NCBI RefSeq assembly: GCF_024171865.1 | Contig: NZ_JAMTCN010000036.1 | Span: forward strand, 1-39,331 | From: Prauserella aidingensis | GTDB taxonomy: Bacteria; Actinomycetota; Actinomycetes; Mycobacteriales; Pseudonocardiaceae | Direction: 5' to 3' | DNA: 39,331 nt | Shown here: in pieces, positions 30,353 through 39,028 of the stretch | How the letters are laid out: the number at the start of each line of letters is the position of its first letter | Position numbering within the stretch: the stretch's first letter is position 1 | The notes under the pieces: generated by a model | What the model was told of the DNA's origin: nothing | Seen by the model: the letters and a program-made list of their open reading frames with translations, nothing else | Databases searched by the model: none | Position numbers and translations under genes: made by a program

Positions 30353-30370
30353 TGGGGACGGTGACGCGGT
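30331..30370 (+). repeat. 20-bp tandem duplication at the thiolase/ATPase junction
   Basis: Units 30331-30350 and 30351-30370 differ at one base (GATGTGGACG then GTGACGCGGT, against GATGGGGACG). The duplication separates the thiolase TGA (30350-30352) from the ATPase GTG (30369-30371). Removing one unit would restore a GTGA stop/start overlap like the other junctions of this operon. Confidence 0.88.
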
Positions 30371-31037
30371 GATCGAGTTCGACGGTGTCGGTCACACCTA
30401 CGACACGACCCCCGTGGTATCCGATGTGGACATGACGCTCGACGAGCGGCGCGTGGCGTTCGTGGGAGCCAACGGGTCGGGCAAGTCGACGGTCGCGAGG
30501 ATGATCAACGGCCTCGTCGTTCCGACCTGCGGGCACGTGCGCGTGAACGGCCTCGACACGGCGTCGGAGGGCCGCAAGGTGCGCAAGCACGTCGGGTTCG
30601 TGTTCACCAACCCGGATTCGCAGATCGTCATGCCGACCGCGGGTGAGGACGTCGCGTTCTCGCTCCGCGGCAGCGATCTGTCCAAAAAGGAGCGCGCTGC
30701 ACGCGCCGCGGAGGTGCTCGCCGAGTACGGCCTCGACCCGGAGCACCCCGCACACCAGCTCTCCGGCGGGCAGAAACAGCTGCTGGCGCTGTGTTCCATG
30801 CTCGTCCTCGACCCCGACGTGCTGGTGTGCGACGAACCGACCACGCTGCTGGACCTGCGCAACAAACGGCGCTTCACGGAGCTGCTGGGACAGTTGCGCC
30901 AACAGGTCGTGCTCGTGACCCACGACCTCGACCTGCTCGACGACTTCGACCGCGTGCTCGTGTTCGACGACGGCCGCGTGGTCGCCGACGACGAGCCCGC
31001 CTCCGCCGTCCGCTACTACCGGGACCTGGTGTCATGA
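30369..31037 (+). CDS. bioM: ECF transporter ATPase (BioM type)
   Basis: 222 residues from GTG 30369. ABC motifs: Walker A GANGSGKST (33-41), Q-loop region FVFTNPDSQIV (the typical ECF-type QIV after Asn-Pro), signature LSGGQKQ, Walker B VLVCDEPTTLLD and switch His in LVTHDLDLL. A single ATPase, presumably a homodimer, serves BioY here. It energises BioY with the T component encoded next. No ribosome binding site is obvious because the 20-bp duplication lies directly upstream. Confidence 0.92.
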   Translation: MIEFDGVGHTYDTTPVVSDVDMTLDERRVAFVGANGSGKSTVARMINGLVVPTCGHVRVNGLDTASEGRKVRKHVGFVFTNPDSQIVMPTAGEDVAFSLRGSDLSKKERAARAAEVLAEYGLDPEHPAHQLSGGQKQLLALCSMLVLDPDVLVCDEPTTLLDLRNKRRFTELLGQLRQQVVLVTHDLDLLDDFDRVLVFDDGRVVADDEPASAVRYYRDLVS

Positions 31038-31125
31038 CGAGCTCGACGGGGCGCGTGAGCGAGGGAACGGTCGGGGCGGTGGGCGCCCCCAAGGTGCCCT
31101 TCGCGGCTTCGGCGGGGTGGACGAC

Positions 31126-31731
31126 GTGACGCCGCTCGGGCTGTACGAGCCGGGTGGGAGTGTGCTGCACCGCGCACCGGCCGGGCCGAAACTTCTCGCC
31201 GTCGTCGCGCTGGCGGCCGCCGTGGTCCTCCTCGAATCTCCGTGGTGGCTCGGCGGGCTGCTGGCCGCGGTGCTGGCGGGTTACGTCGTGGCACGGGTGC
31301 CGCGGCGGCGGTGGTGGCCGCTGGTGCGCACGCTCGTGATCGTGTCCGTGGTGGTGTTCGCCGTGCAGTGGTGGCTGCTCGGCGCGACGACCGCGGCCGT
31401 CGTGTGCCTACGGCTCGTGACGGCACTGGCCGCGGCGAGCCTGTTCACGCTGACCACGCGCGTCGACGACGTCGTGTCCACTGTGGAACGCGTGGTGCGA
31501 CCGCTGCAACGGTTCGGGGTGCGCCCCGAGATGGTCGGCCTGCTCGTCGGGCTGACGGTGCAGGCGATCGCCACCCTGTCCGGGATCGCCGGCGAGGTGC
31601 GGGCCGCGGCGAAGGCGCGCGGCGCCGACCGCAGCCCGACGGCGTTCGTCGTGCCGTTCCTCGTCCGCACCCTGCGCCACGCCGATCAGCTCGGCGAAGC
31701 CCTCGCCGCCCGCGGCACCGGCGACCGCTGA
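31126..31731 (+). CDS. bioN: ECF transporter T component (BioN type)
   Basis: 201 residues from GTG 31126 (GTG 31117 is in frame and possible). Several hydrophobic helices are visible (LLAVVALAAAVVLLESPWWL, LLAAVLAGYVVARV, and TLVIVSVVVFAVQWWLLG). The two ARG-type coupling motifs are present: AAAKARGAD and ALAARGTGD. These helices dock onto the ATPase grooves. The 88 bases between bioM and this gene contain a half copy of the AAGGTGCCCTT repeat (31091-31101), an insertion absent from the tighter upstream junctions. Confidence 0.9.
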   Translation: MTPLGLYEPGGSVLHRAPAGPKLLAVVALAAAVVLLESPWWLGGLLAAVLAGYVVARVPRRRWWPLVRTLVIVSVVVFAVQWWLLGATTAAVVCLRLVTALAAASLFTLTTRVDDVVSTVERVVRPLQRFGVRPEMVGLLVGLTVQAIATLSGIAGEVRAAAKARGADRSPTAFVVPFLVRTLRHADQLGEALAARGTGDR

Positions 31732-31790
31732 GGCCGGTCCGGGCCGTTCCGTGCGCGTGACGGGCGTCGGACTACGCGGCGCGATCGGCG

Positions 31791-31918
31791 CCCCAAGGGC
31801 CTCGGCGACGTTGAACGCGAGGGGAAGGTTCGTGGCTCCCTCCCGCCGGCCCGACCACCGCCCCTCAAGGGCACGCTGGCGCGTGGCTGCGTTCAACGCC
31901 ACCAAGGTGCCCTTGGGG
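31791..31918. repeat. Palindromic intergenic repeat with 43-bp core (copy 3)
   Basis: Arms CCCCAAGGGC...GTTGAACG (31791-31817) and CGTTCAACGC...GTGCCCTTGGGG (31890-31918) are imperfectly complementary over about 28 bp. The interior carries the 43-bp core (31851-31893). It lies between the convergent bioN and bkdC genes, where it could act as a bidirectional terminator. Confidence 0.7.
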
Positions 31919-31944
31919 GACGTCGGCACTGGAGGGGGTTGGCG

Positions 31945-33453
31945 TCAGAAGGTGATCGCCATCGCCGGGTCGGACATGAGCGCTCCGACGTCGGCGAGGA
32001 ACTGCGAACCCTGCTGGCCGTCGATGACGCGGTGGTCGAAGCTCAGCGACAGCTGCATCACCTTGCGCACGGCCAACTCGCCGTCGACGACCCACGGCAT
32101 GTCGCGGATCGCCCCGACCGCCAGGATCGCCGACTCACCGGGGTTGATGATCGGCGTTCCGGTGTCGACGCCGAACACACCGACGTTGGTGATCGTGAAC
32201 GTGCCGTTCAGCATGTCCGCGGGCTGCGTCTTGCCGTCGCGGGCCGTCGTCGTCAGCTCGTCGATGGCACCCGCCAGCTGCGGCAGCGACATCCCGTCGG
32301 CGTCGCGGATCTTCGGCACCACGAGCCCCCGCGGGGTCGCAGCCGCGATCCCCAGGTGCACGTAGTCCTTGAACACGATCTCGCCCGCGTCGCCGTCCCA
32401 CAGCGAGTTGACCTCCGGGGTGCGCTTGGCCGCCAGGCACACGGCCTTCGCCGCGAACGCCAGCGGCGTCAGCTTGACACCCGCGAACTCCGGGTGCGAC
32501 TTGAGCTTCTGCCGCAGCTCCATCATCGGCGTCACGTCCACCGTGAGGAACTCCGTGACGTGCGGCGCGGTGAAGGCGCTGTGCACCATCGCCTCGGCCG
32601 TCGCCTTGCGTACGCCCTTGATCGGCACGCGGTGTTCACGCGCGCCCTCGGCTGCGGGAGCGGCCGCGGCGGGCTGCTGCGCAGGCGCTTCGCAGGCGCG
32701 CTGCACGTCGTCCCTGGTGATCACCCCGCCGTCGCCGGAGCCGGTCACCGTGCGCAGATCGACTCCGAGGTCCTTGGCGAGCTTGCGCACCGGCGGCTTC
32801 GCCAACGGCACGTACCCACCACGGCTGTCCGGTCCCGACACGTCCGAGCCCGTTACGCCCGGCGCCGGAGCCGACTGCGCGGCCGCCGGGGCCGGGGACT
32901 GCGGAACCGAGGACTGCGGAGCCGGGGACGCGGGAACGGCCTGCGTCGCCGGTGCGGAACCGTTCGCGCCGGAACCGTGCGTCCCGGAACCGTGCGAACC
33001 CGTGCCCGTGGCCCCGGAACCACCGGAGCCACCGGGACCACCCGCCGCGGGCTTGCGGGGACGCCGCTTCGTGCTGGCGGCCTTCGAGCCGTAGCCGACG
33101 AGCGGTTTCATCTCGTCGCCCTCGCCGGACTCTGCGGCCGCGGGCTCGGCGGCCGCTCCGTTGGCCGAGGCGGTCGAGCCGGCGTCCGACGCGGGAGCGG
33201 CACCGTGCGGGTCGACGTCGACGGTCAGGATCGGCGCGCCGACCTCCACCGTCTGCCCCGGTTCGACGAGCAGCTCGGTCACGACGCCCGCCCACGGGAT
33301 GGGCAGCTCGACGGCCGCCTTCGCCGTCTCGACCTCGACGACGATCTGGTTGACCGTCACCTCGTCGCCCGGCTGCACCTTCCAGCCGAGGATCTCGGCC
33401 TCGGTCAGCCCCTCCGCGGTGTCGGCGAGGGGAAACTGCTTGTACTCAGGCAT
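31945..33453 (-). CDS. bkdC: Branched-chain 2-oxoacid dehydrogenase E2 (dihydrolipoyl acyltransferase)
   Basis: 502 residues from ATG 33453 with GAGGAGG. Domains in order: a lipoyl domain (1-80) with the lipoylated Lys45 in VETAKAAVE; a 130-residue Ala/Pro/Gly/Ser-rich linker containing runs of SGTHGSGANG type; a subunit-binding domain (VRKLAKDLGVDLRTVTGSGD, followed by GGVITRDDVQ); and the acyltransferase domain ending with the catalytic SFDHRVIDGQQG. N-terminal MPEYKQFPLADTAEGLTEAE matches mycobacterial BkdC. It transfers branched-chain acyl groups from E1 to CoA. The lipoamide dehydrogenase (E3) gene is not in the window. Last gene of bkdABC. Confidence 0.94.
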   Translation of the reverse strand: MPEYKQFPLADTAEGLTEAEILGWKVQPGDEVTVNQIVVEVETAKAAVELPIPWAGVVTELLVEPGQTVEVGAPILTVDVDPHGAAPASDAGSTASANGAAAEPAAAESGEGDEMKPLVGYGSKAASTKRRPRKPAAGGPGGSGGSGATGTGSHGSGTHGSGANGSAPATQAVPASPAPQSSVPQSPAPAAAQSAPAPGVTGSDVSGPDSRGGYVPLAKPPVRKLAKDLGVDLRTVTGSGDGGVITRDDVQRACEAPAQQPAAAAPAAEGAREHRVPIKGVRKATAEAMVHSAFTAPHVTEFLTVDVTPMMELRQKLKSHPEFAGVKLTPLAFAAKAVCLAAKRTPEVNSLWDGDAGEIVFKDYVHLGIAAATPRGLVVPKIRDADGMSLPQLAGAIDELTTTARDGKTQPADMLNGTFTITNVGVFGVDTGTPIINPGESAILAVGAIRDMPWVVDGELAVRKVMQLSLSFDHRVIDGQQGSQFLADVGALMSDPAMAITF

Positions 33454-33462
33454 GAATCCTCC

Positions 33463-34491
33463 TCACCATTCCAGCGCGTTGTCGACGGCGTGGAGCACCC
33501 GGTCCAGGTCGGGCAGGAAGTGCTCCTCCAACTTGGCCGGCGGATACGGGGTGTCGAACCCGGTCACGCGCTGCACCGGCGCCTCGAGCGAGTAGAAGCA
33601 CTCCTGCTGCACCCGTGCGGCAACCTCCGAGGCGAGTGACACCTCCGACGACGCCTCGCTGACGACGACGAGCCTGCCCGTGCGGCGCACCGATTCGAAC
33701 ACCGGCCCGAGGTCGAGCGGCGACAGGGTGCGCAGGTCGATCACCTCGAGGTTGCGGCCCTCCTCCTGGGCGGCCGTGGCCGCGTCGAGCGCGACCGGCA
33801 GCGAGGGGCCGTAGGCGGCGATCGTGGCCGCGTCACCGTGGCGCACGACCCGCGAGCTGTGCAGCGGATCGGGCGTGGCCGTGGTGTCGACAGGGGCCTT
33901 CAGTGCGCTCGAGTGGTACAGCTTCTTCGGCTCGAACAGCATCACGGGGTCGTCGGAGCTGATGGCCTGCTGCATCATCCAGTAGGCGTCGACCGGGTTC
34001 GCACACGAAACGACCTTCAGCCCCGGGATGTGCGAGAACAGCGACTCCGGCGACTCCGAGTGGTGTTCGACCGCTCCGATGCCGCCACCGAAGGGCACAC
34101 GGATGACGACGGGCGCCTTGAGCTTGCCCTGCGTGCGGTAGCGCAGCTTGGCCAGCTGGCTGGAGATCTGGTCGAACGCCGGGAAGATGAAGCCCTCGAA
34201 CTGGATCTCGCACACCGGCCGGAAACCGCGCACGGCCAGTCCGATCGCCGTGCCGACGATGCCCGACTCGGCCAGCGGCGTGTCGAGCACGCGGTGTTCG
34301 CCGAAGTCCTTCTGCAGCCCGTCGGTGACGCGGAAGACGCCACCGAGCTTGCCGACGTCCTCGCCCATGACGAGCACCTTCGGGTCGGCCTCCATCGCCG
34401 CCCGCAGCCCGTTGTTGAGCGCCTTGCCGATGGTCATGGTCTGCGTGTTCGCCGACCGGTTGTCCACAGGGGATGCCGCGGGTGCCGCCAT
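33463..34491 (-). CDS. bkdB: Branched-chain 2-oxoacid dehydrogenase E1 beta subunit
   Basis: 342 residues from ATG 34491, one base overlapping the bkdA stop; GGAGGTGA lies inside the bkdA end, so translation is coupled. Transketolase-type pyrimidine-binding region: KVLVMGEDVGKLGGVFRVTD (Glu of the TPP site), LAESGIVGTAIGLAVRGFRP, FPAFDQISSQLAKLRYRTQG; C-terminal domain with VIDLRTLSPLD and VTGFDTPYPPAKLEEHFLPD. It combines with BkdA to make the TPP-dependent decarboxylase acting on Val/Leu/Ile-derived oxoacids, the source of branched primer CoAs for fatty acids. Confidence 0.94.
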   Translation of the reverse strand: MAAPAASPVDNRSANTQTMTIGKALNNGLRAAMEADPKVLVMGEDVGKLGGVFRVTDGLQKDFGEHRVLDTPLAESGIVGTAIGLAVRGFRPVCEIQFEGFIFPAFDQISSQLAKLRYRTQGKLKAPVVIRVPFGGGIGAVEHHSESPESLFSHIPGLKVVSCANPVDAYWMMQQAISSDDPVMLFEPKKLYHSSALKAPVDTTATPDPLHSSRVVRHGDAATIAAYGPSLPVALDAATAAQEEGRNLEVIDLRTLSPLDLGPVFESVRRTGRLVVVSEASSEVSLASEVAARVQQECFYSLEAPVQRVTGFDTPYPPAKLEEHFLPDLDRVLHAVDNALEW

Positions 34492-35705
34492 CAGTGCTCA
34501 CCTCCCGCGAAACCGGCGAGGTAGCTCAGGTACTCCTCGCGCTGGGCGTCGAGTGCGGCCGGCGTGTCGGCGTACACCTCGCTGAAGATCCGTTCCGGTG
34601 GTGGATCGGGCATGGTGAAACAGAAGTCGCGCAACTGCGCGGCGAATTCGTCGGCCTCGGCGTCGACACCGTCGAAGAAGTCCTGCTCGGCGCCGCCCGC
34701 CCGCGCGAGGTGCGCGCGCACGCGCTCGATCGGGTCCTTCAGTTTCCACGCCTCGAGCTCGTCCGACAGCCGGTACCGCGTCGGGTCGTCGGTCGTGGTG
34801 TGAGCGTCCATGCGGTAGGTGAACGCCTCGATGAGCACCGGGCCGTTGCCGTGGCGGCACTCGTCGAGCGCCCACCGCGTCACGGCCAGGCAGGCCAGTA
34901 CGTCGTTGCCGTCGACCCGGATGCCGGGGAAGCCGTAGCCGCGAGCACGCTGGTACAGCGGCAGCCGCGACTGGCGTTCGGTCGGCTCGGAGATCGCCCA
35001 CTGATTGTTCTGGCAGAAGTAGACGACCGGCGCGTCGTAGACCGCGCCCCACACGAAGCCCTCGTGCACGTCGCCCTGGCTCGTGGCGCCGTCGCCGAAG
35101 TAGACGATCGTGGCCTCGTTCTCGGCGTCGTCGGCGTTACCGACCTTGCCGTCGAACTTCTGGCCCATGGCGTACCCGGCTGCGTTGAGCACCTGGTTGC
35201 CGATGACGATCGTGTACGGGTGGAAGCCGTATTCGGCCGGGTCCCAGCCCGAGTGGTCGGTGCAGCGGAAAATGCCCAGCAGCTCACGGAAGTCGATGCC
35301 GCGGGTGTACGCGACGCCGTGCTCGCGGTAGCTGGGGAACGCCATGTCGCCGGGCCGCAGCGCGCGGCCGGAACCGACCTGCGCGGCCTCCTGCCCGAGC
35401 AGCGGAACCCAGATGCCCAGCTGGCCCTGGCGCTGCATGGCGTTGGATTCCCGATCGGCCCTGCGCACGAGCACCATGTCGCGGTAGAGCCCGCGCAGTG
35501 CCTCGACGTCGACGTCGGCGAGATAGGGGTCGAACCGGCTGTCGGCCAGCCGCTCGCCTTCCGGCGTGAGCAGCTGTGTCAGCTCGGCACCGCCTTCGGT
35601 TGTCGCTCGCAAACCCGCGATCACCTGCTCCGGGGATGGCTGTGCCGCTGTCGCGGCGGGGCCGGCACCCGGGTCCGGTCGCGTCCACTGTTCTGGGGAC
35701 GGCAT
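34491..35705 (-). CDS. bkdA: Branched-chain 2-oxoacid dehydrogenase E1 alpha subunit
   Basis: 404 residues from ATG 35705 with GGAGGAG. The TPP/Mg motif is GDGATSQGDVHEGF ... CQNNQW. Other signature stretches are FPSYREHGVAYTRGID, HPYTIVIGNQVLNAAGYAMG, FPGIRVDGNDVLACLAVT and the phosphorylation-loop-like region FTYRMDAHTTTDDPTRYR of this family. The Pro/Ala-rich N-terminal 30 residues are unique. First gene of bkdABC; the 370-base upstream region is shared with a divergent peptidase gene. Confidence 0.94.
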   Translation of the reverse strand: MPSPEQWTRPDPGAGPAATAAQPSPEQVIAGLRATTEGGAELTQLLTPEGERLADSRFDPYLADVDVEALRGLYRDMVLVRRADRESNAMQRQGQLGIWVPLLGQEAAQVGSGRALRPGDMAFPSYREHGVAYTRGIDFRELLGIFRCTDHSGWDPAEYGFHPYTIVIGNQVLNAAGYAMGQKFDGKVGNADDAENEATIVYFGDGATSQGDVHEGFVWGAVYDAPVVYFCQNNQWAISEPTERQSRLPLYQRARGYGFPGIRVDGNDVLACLAVTRWALDECRHGNGPVLIEAFTYRMDAHTTTDDPTRYRLSDELEAWKLKDPIERVRAHLARAGGAEQDFFDGVDAEADEFAAQLRDFCFTMPDPPPERIFSEVYADTPAALDAQREEYLSYLAGFAGGEH

Positions 35706-36074
35706 GGTTTCTCCTCCAGGTCGTGCCGCTCGGTCGCTTGTGGCGACCGCGACGGCTCGCCGCCGGCACCGCCGGCACGTACCTGTGGTGTGGCCGCGCC
35801 GGTGTCCGTCGGCGGTGACGGTTCACGCCGTCATCCTGGCACGAACGGGGGAGGTTTGCGGAGGGCCCGTAGCCGAATCTTTGCCGCGAATGCCGCCGTG
35901 AACTGGGAAAATACTCGGACTACCGACGGTGAGGCCGCCGAAAGTCTGTTGTCCATCCCGCCCGTGGCCAGCAGCGCCGCCGCGGGCTCACGACGGCCCG
36001 TGACCGGGCGGACGCACACGCCGCGAGGAGTGAGCGATCCATGTCACAACTCGGTGACGTGTTTGGATGTCGGC
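35706..36074. other. Intergenic region between bkdA and divergent M20 peptidase gene
   Basis: 369 bases hold the bkd promoter and the peptidase promoter. A locally AT-rich stretch (GAAAATACTCGGACTACC, about 35908-35925) is the most promoter-like. A dyad GTCAC-N6-GTGAC lies at 36043-36058, just before the peptidase start. An ATG at 36041 follows GAGGAG but starts a frame out of phase with the peptidase and is not called. Confidence 0.35.
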
Positions 36075-37490
36075 ATGGATACGGCGGTGATTCGGGAAAC
36101 GGTCCGTGGCCGGTGGGCGGCCGACTCCGGCGCGGCGACCGACGGACTGGCACGCCTGGTGGAGATACCGGCCCTGTCGCCGTCGTTCGACGCCGAGTGG
36201 GCGACGACGCGGCAGCTGCACGCCGCCGTGGAGCACGTGCGCACCTACCTCGACGCCCGCGGCTTCCCCGGCGCGAGCACCGACGTCGTCGAACTACCCG
36301 GCCGCACACCGGTGCTGCTGCTCGACGTGCCCGCCACCGACGGCGCCCGCACCGACGAGACCGTCGTCGTCTACGGCCACCTGGACAAGCAGCCTGCGGC
36401 GGGCGAGTGGTCGCCGGGTCTGGGGCCGTGGACGCCGGTGATCAAGGAGGGCAGGCTGTACGGCCGCGGCGCCAACGACGACGGGTACGCGGCGTACGCG
36501 GCCGCGACCGCGCTGGAGGCGCTGCACGCGAGCGGGGGCGCCCACGCACGCACGGTCGTGCTGCTGGAGACGTGCGAGGAGTCCGGCAGCCCCGACCTCG
36601 GCGCCTACCTGGAACACCTGCGGCCGCGGCTGGGCCGGGTCGGCCTCGTCGTCTGCCTCGACACCTCCGGCGCCGACCACGAACGACTGTGGCTCGCGAC
36701 GTCGCTGCGCGGGATGATCTCGTTCGACCTGACCGTCCGGGTGCTGACGTCGGGCGTCCACTCCGGCCACGCCAGCGGGTTCGTGCCCAGCAGCTTCCGC
36801 ATCCTGCGCGAACTGCTCGACCGGATCGAGGACCCGCGCACGGGTGACCTGCACCTGCCCGAGCTCGTCACCGAGGTACCCGCCGACCGGCTCGCCGAGG
36901 TCCACGCCGCGGGTGACGCCCTGGCGCCGACGTTGCCGCTGGTCGACGGCATGCGCTACGCACACGACACCGTCGCCGACCTGGTGCTGGCGAACACGTG
37001 GGCGACGACGATGTCGGTCACGGGCGCCGACGGACTGCCGCCGCTGCCGGAGGCGGGCAACGTGCTGCGGCCGTACACGAGCGTCAAGCTCAGTTTCCGC
37101 CTGCCGCCGACGGTCGACGCCGACACGGCGCTGGCCGCAATGACCCGGGTGCTCACCACCGATCCGCCGTTCGGCGCACAGGTCGAGATCGCCAGGGCCG
37201 ACGCGGCGTCCGGCTGGAACGCGAACCCCCGCGCACCGTGGCTCGAATCCACATTGGACAAGGTGGGCGACGAGGTGTTCGGCCTGCCGTGGCGCGCGCT
37301 CGGCCTCGGAGGCACGATTCCCTTCCTCGGCCTGTTCGGCCACGCCTACCCCGACGCGCAGTTCGTCGTCACCGGACCTCGCGGACCCGGCAACAACGCG
37401 CACGTGCCCGACGAGTGGCTGCACCTGGAGCAGACCGAACGCGTCACCGAGGCCGTCGCGCGGATCCTCGACGCGCACGCGAAGGCGTGA
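36075..37490 (+). CDS. M20 family metallopeptidase (dipeptidase-like), copy 1
   Basis: 471 residues from ATG 36075, with a weak ribosome binding site. M20 zinc-site motifs are present: VVYGHLDKQP (His102, Asp104), YGRGANDDGYA (Asp135), LLETCEESGSPD (general base Glu168, ligand Glu169) and VCLDTSG, with a final His in NNAHVPDEWL. The lid domain contains SGVHSGHASG. The family cleaves dipeptides or deacylates amides; the DKQP version is typical of CNDP-like dipeptidases. The next gene is a paralog, suggesting duplication. Neighbouring bkdABC could use branched-chain amino acids released by it, which is speculation. Confidence 0.9.
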   Translation: MDTAVIRETVRGRWAADSGAATDGLARLVEIPALSPSFDAEWATTRQLHAAVEHVRTYLDARGFPGASTDVVELPGRTPVLLLDVPATDGARTDETVVVYGHLDKQPAAGEWSPGLGPWTPVIKEGRLYGRGANDDGYAAYAAATALEALHASGGAHARTVVLLETCEESGSPDLGAYLEHLRPRLGRVGLVVCLDTSGADHERLWLATSLRGMISFDLTVRVLTSGVHSGHASGFVPSSFRILRELLDRIEDPRTGDLHLPELVTEVPADRLAEVHAAGDALAPTLPLVDGMRYAHDTVADLVLANTWATTMSVTGADGLPPLPEAGNVLRPYTSVKLSFRLPPTVDADTALAAMTRVLTTDPPFGAQVEIARADAASGWNANPRAPWLESTLDKVGDEVFGLPWRALGLGGTIPFLGLFGHAYPDAQFVVTGPRGPGNNAHVPDEWLHLEQTERVTEAVARILDAHAKA

Positions 37491-37594
37491 GGCGCGCGTC
37501 CCTGCGGCGTGGCCCTCGCCCTCCGGCGGCGGGCCGGTTCGCACTCCCCGCAGCGGACCGGTCGCCGGGAGAACGCAGTGGCAGGATGGGTGAC

Positions 37595-39016
37595 GTGGAA
37601 CAGCGAACCGTAGCCGACACCGTCCAGAAGACGTGGTCGGAAGAGATCCTGCCCAGCCTGTCCGGCCTCGTCGAGATCCCCGCACTGTCGCCGGGATTCG
37701 ACGCCGAATGGGAAACCTCCGGCCACCTCGACGCCGCGATCGCGCACGTACGCGCATGGATGGAGTCCCGGCAGATCCCGGGAGCGACCATCGACGTCGT
37801 CCGGCTCGAAGGCCGCAGCCCTGTGCTGCTGCTCGACGTCCCGGCGACGCCGGGCGCCGAGGACGCGGGCACCGTCCTGCTCTACGGCCACCTGGACAAG
37901 CAGCCGCCGGTCGGTGGCTGGTCCGAGGGTCTCGGGCCGTGGACGCCGGTGGTCGACGGGCACAAGCTGTACGGCCGCGGTTCCGCCGACGACGGGTACG
38001 CGGGCTACGCCGCGACCGCCGCGCTCGAAGCGGTCCGCGCGGGCGGGGGCATGCACGCACGCTCGGTCGTGCTGCTGGAGACGGGCGAGGAGTCCGGCAG
38101 CCCCGACCTGCCCGCCTACCTCGAGCACCTGTCCGACCGGCTCGGCCGCGTCACGTTCGTCGTCTGCCTCGACTCCGGCGGCAACGACTACGAGCGGCTG
38201 TGGCTGACGACCTCGCTGCGGGGCCTCGCGCAGGTCGACGTCACGGTGCGCGTGCTCGACTCCTCGCAGCACTCCGGTCTGGCCAGCGGCGTGGTGCCCG
38301 ACTCGTTCCGCGTGCTGCGGACCCTGCTCGACCGGATCGAGGACTCGGCGACCGGCGAGGTGCTGCTGCCCGAGTGCACCGTCTCGATCCCGCAGAACCG
38401 GATCACCGAGGCGGGCGCGACGGCCGAGGTCACCCCGCCCGGCTCCGTCGCGGGTGCGTTCCCGCTGCACGGGACGACCCAGCCGGTCGCGGGCGACGAC
38501 GTCGAGCTGCTGCTGAACAACGCATGGCGGCCGACCCTGTCGATCATCGGCGCGTCCGGGTTCCCCGAGCCCGACGACGCGGGCAACGTGCTGCGGTCGG
38601 CCTCGACACTGGCGCTGAGCTTCCGGCTGCCGCCGACGGCCGATTCCGCCGCCGCGCTCGACGCCATCAAGAAGACGCTGACCACGGACGTGCCGTACGG
38701 CGCGACCGTCGAGCTGTCCGGCGTCGAAGCCGCCGACGGGTGGAACGCCCCCGACGCGGCACCGTGGCTCGCGTCGACCCTCGAGTCGGTCAGCACCACG
38801 GTGTTCGGCGCGCCGTGGCGTACCAGCGGACTCGGCGGTTCGATCCCGTTCATGGGCCTGCTCGGCGAGAAGTACCCGGAGGCGCAGTTCCTCGTCACGG
38901 GTGCGCTCGGGCCGGACTCGAACGCCCACGTGCCCGACGAGTGGCTGCACGTCCCGCAGGCCACCCGGGTCACCGAGGCGGTCGCCCACTTCCTGGACGC
39001 CCACGCCCGCGGCTGA
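37595..39016 (+). CDS. M20 family metallopeptidase (dipeptidase-like), copy 2
   Basis: 473 residues from GTG 37595 with AGGA 8 bases upstream; this start aligns VEQRTVADTV with MDTAVIRETV of copy 1. ATG 37586 is an alternative. The same zinc motifs occur: LLYGHLDKQP, YGRGSADDGYA, LLETGEESGSPD, VCLDSGG and NAHVPDEWL. Similarity to copy 1 runs over the full length, with the largest difference in the middle lid part (SIPQNRITEAGATAEVTPPG here). The gap between the two genes is 104 bases, which hold no coding signal. Confidence 0.9.
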   Translation: MEQRTVADTVQKTWSEEILPSLSGLVEIPALSPGFDAEWETSGHLDAAIAHVRAWMESRQIPGATIDVVRLEGRSPVLLLDVPATPGAEDAGTVLLYGHLDKQPPVGGWSEGLGPWTPVVDGHKLYGRGSADDGYAGYAATAALEAVRAGGGMHARSVVLLETGEESGSPDLPAYLEHLSDRLGRVTFVVCLDSGGNDYERLWLTTSLRGLAQVDVTVRVLDSSQHSGLASGVVPDSFRVLRTLLDRIEDSATGEVLLPECTVSIPQNRITEAGATAEVTPPGSVAGAFPLHGTTQPVAGDDVELLLNNAWRPTLSIIGASGFPEPDDAGNVLRSASTLALSFRLPPTADSAAALDAIKKTLTTDVPYGATVELSGVEAADGWNAPDAAPWLASTLESVSTTVFGAPWRTSGLGGSIPFMGLLGEKYPEAQFLVTGALGPDSNAHVPDEWLHVPQATRVTEAVAHFLDAHARG

Positions 39017-39028
39017 CGAACACCGCGC

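Noticed and set aside
36041-36847. ATG with a good GAGGAG site starting a 268-codon frame over the M20 gene
   Set aside because: The frame is out of phase with the clearly homologous M20 frame and gives Arg/Gly-rich shadow sequence. The site may still affect translation of the peptidase.
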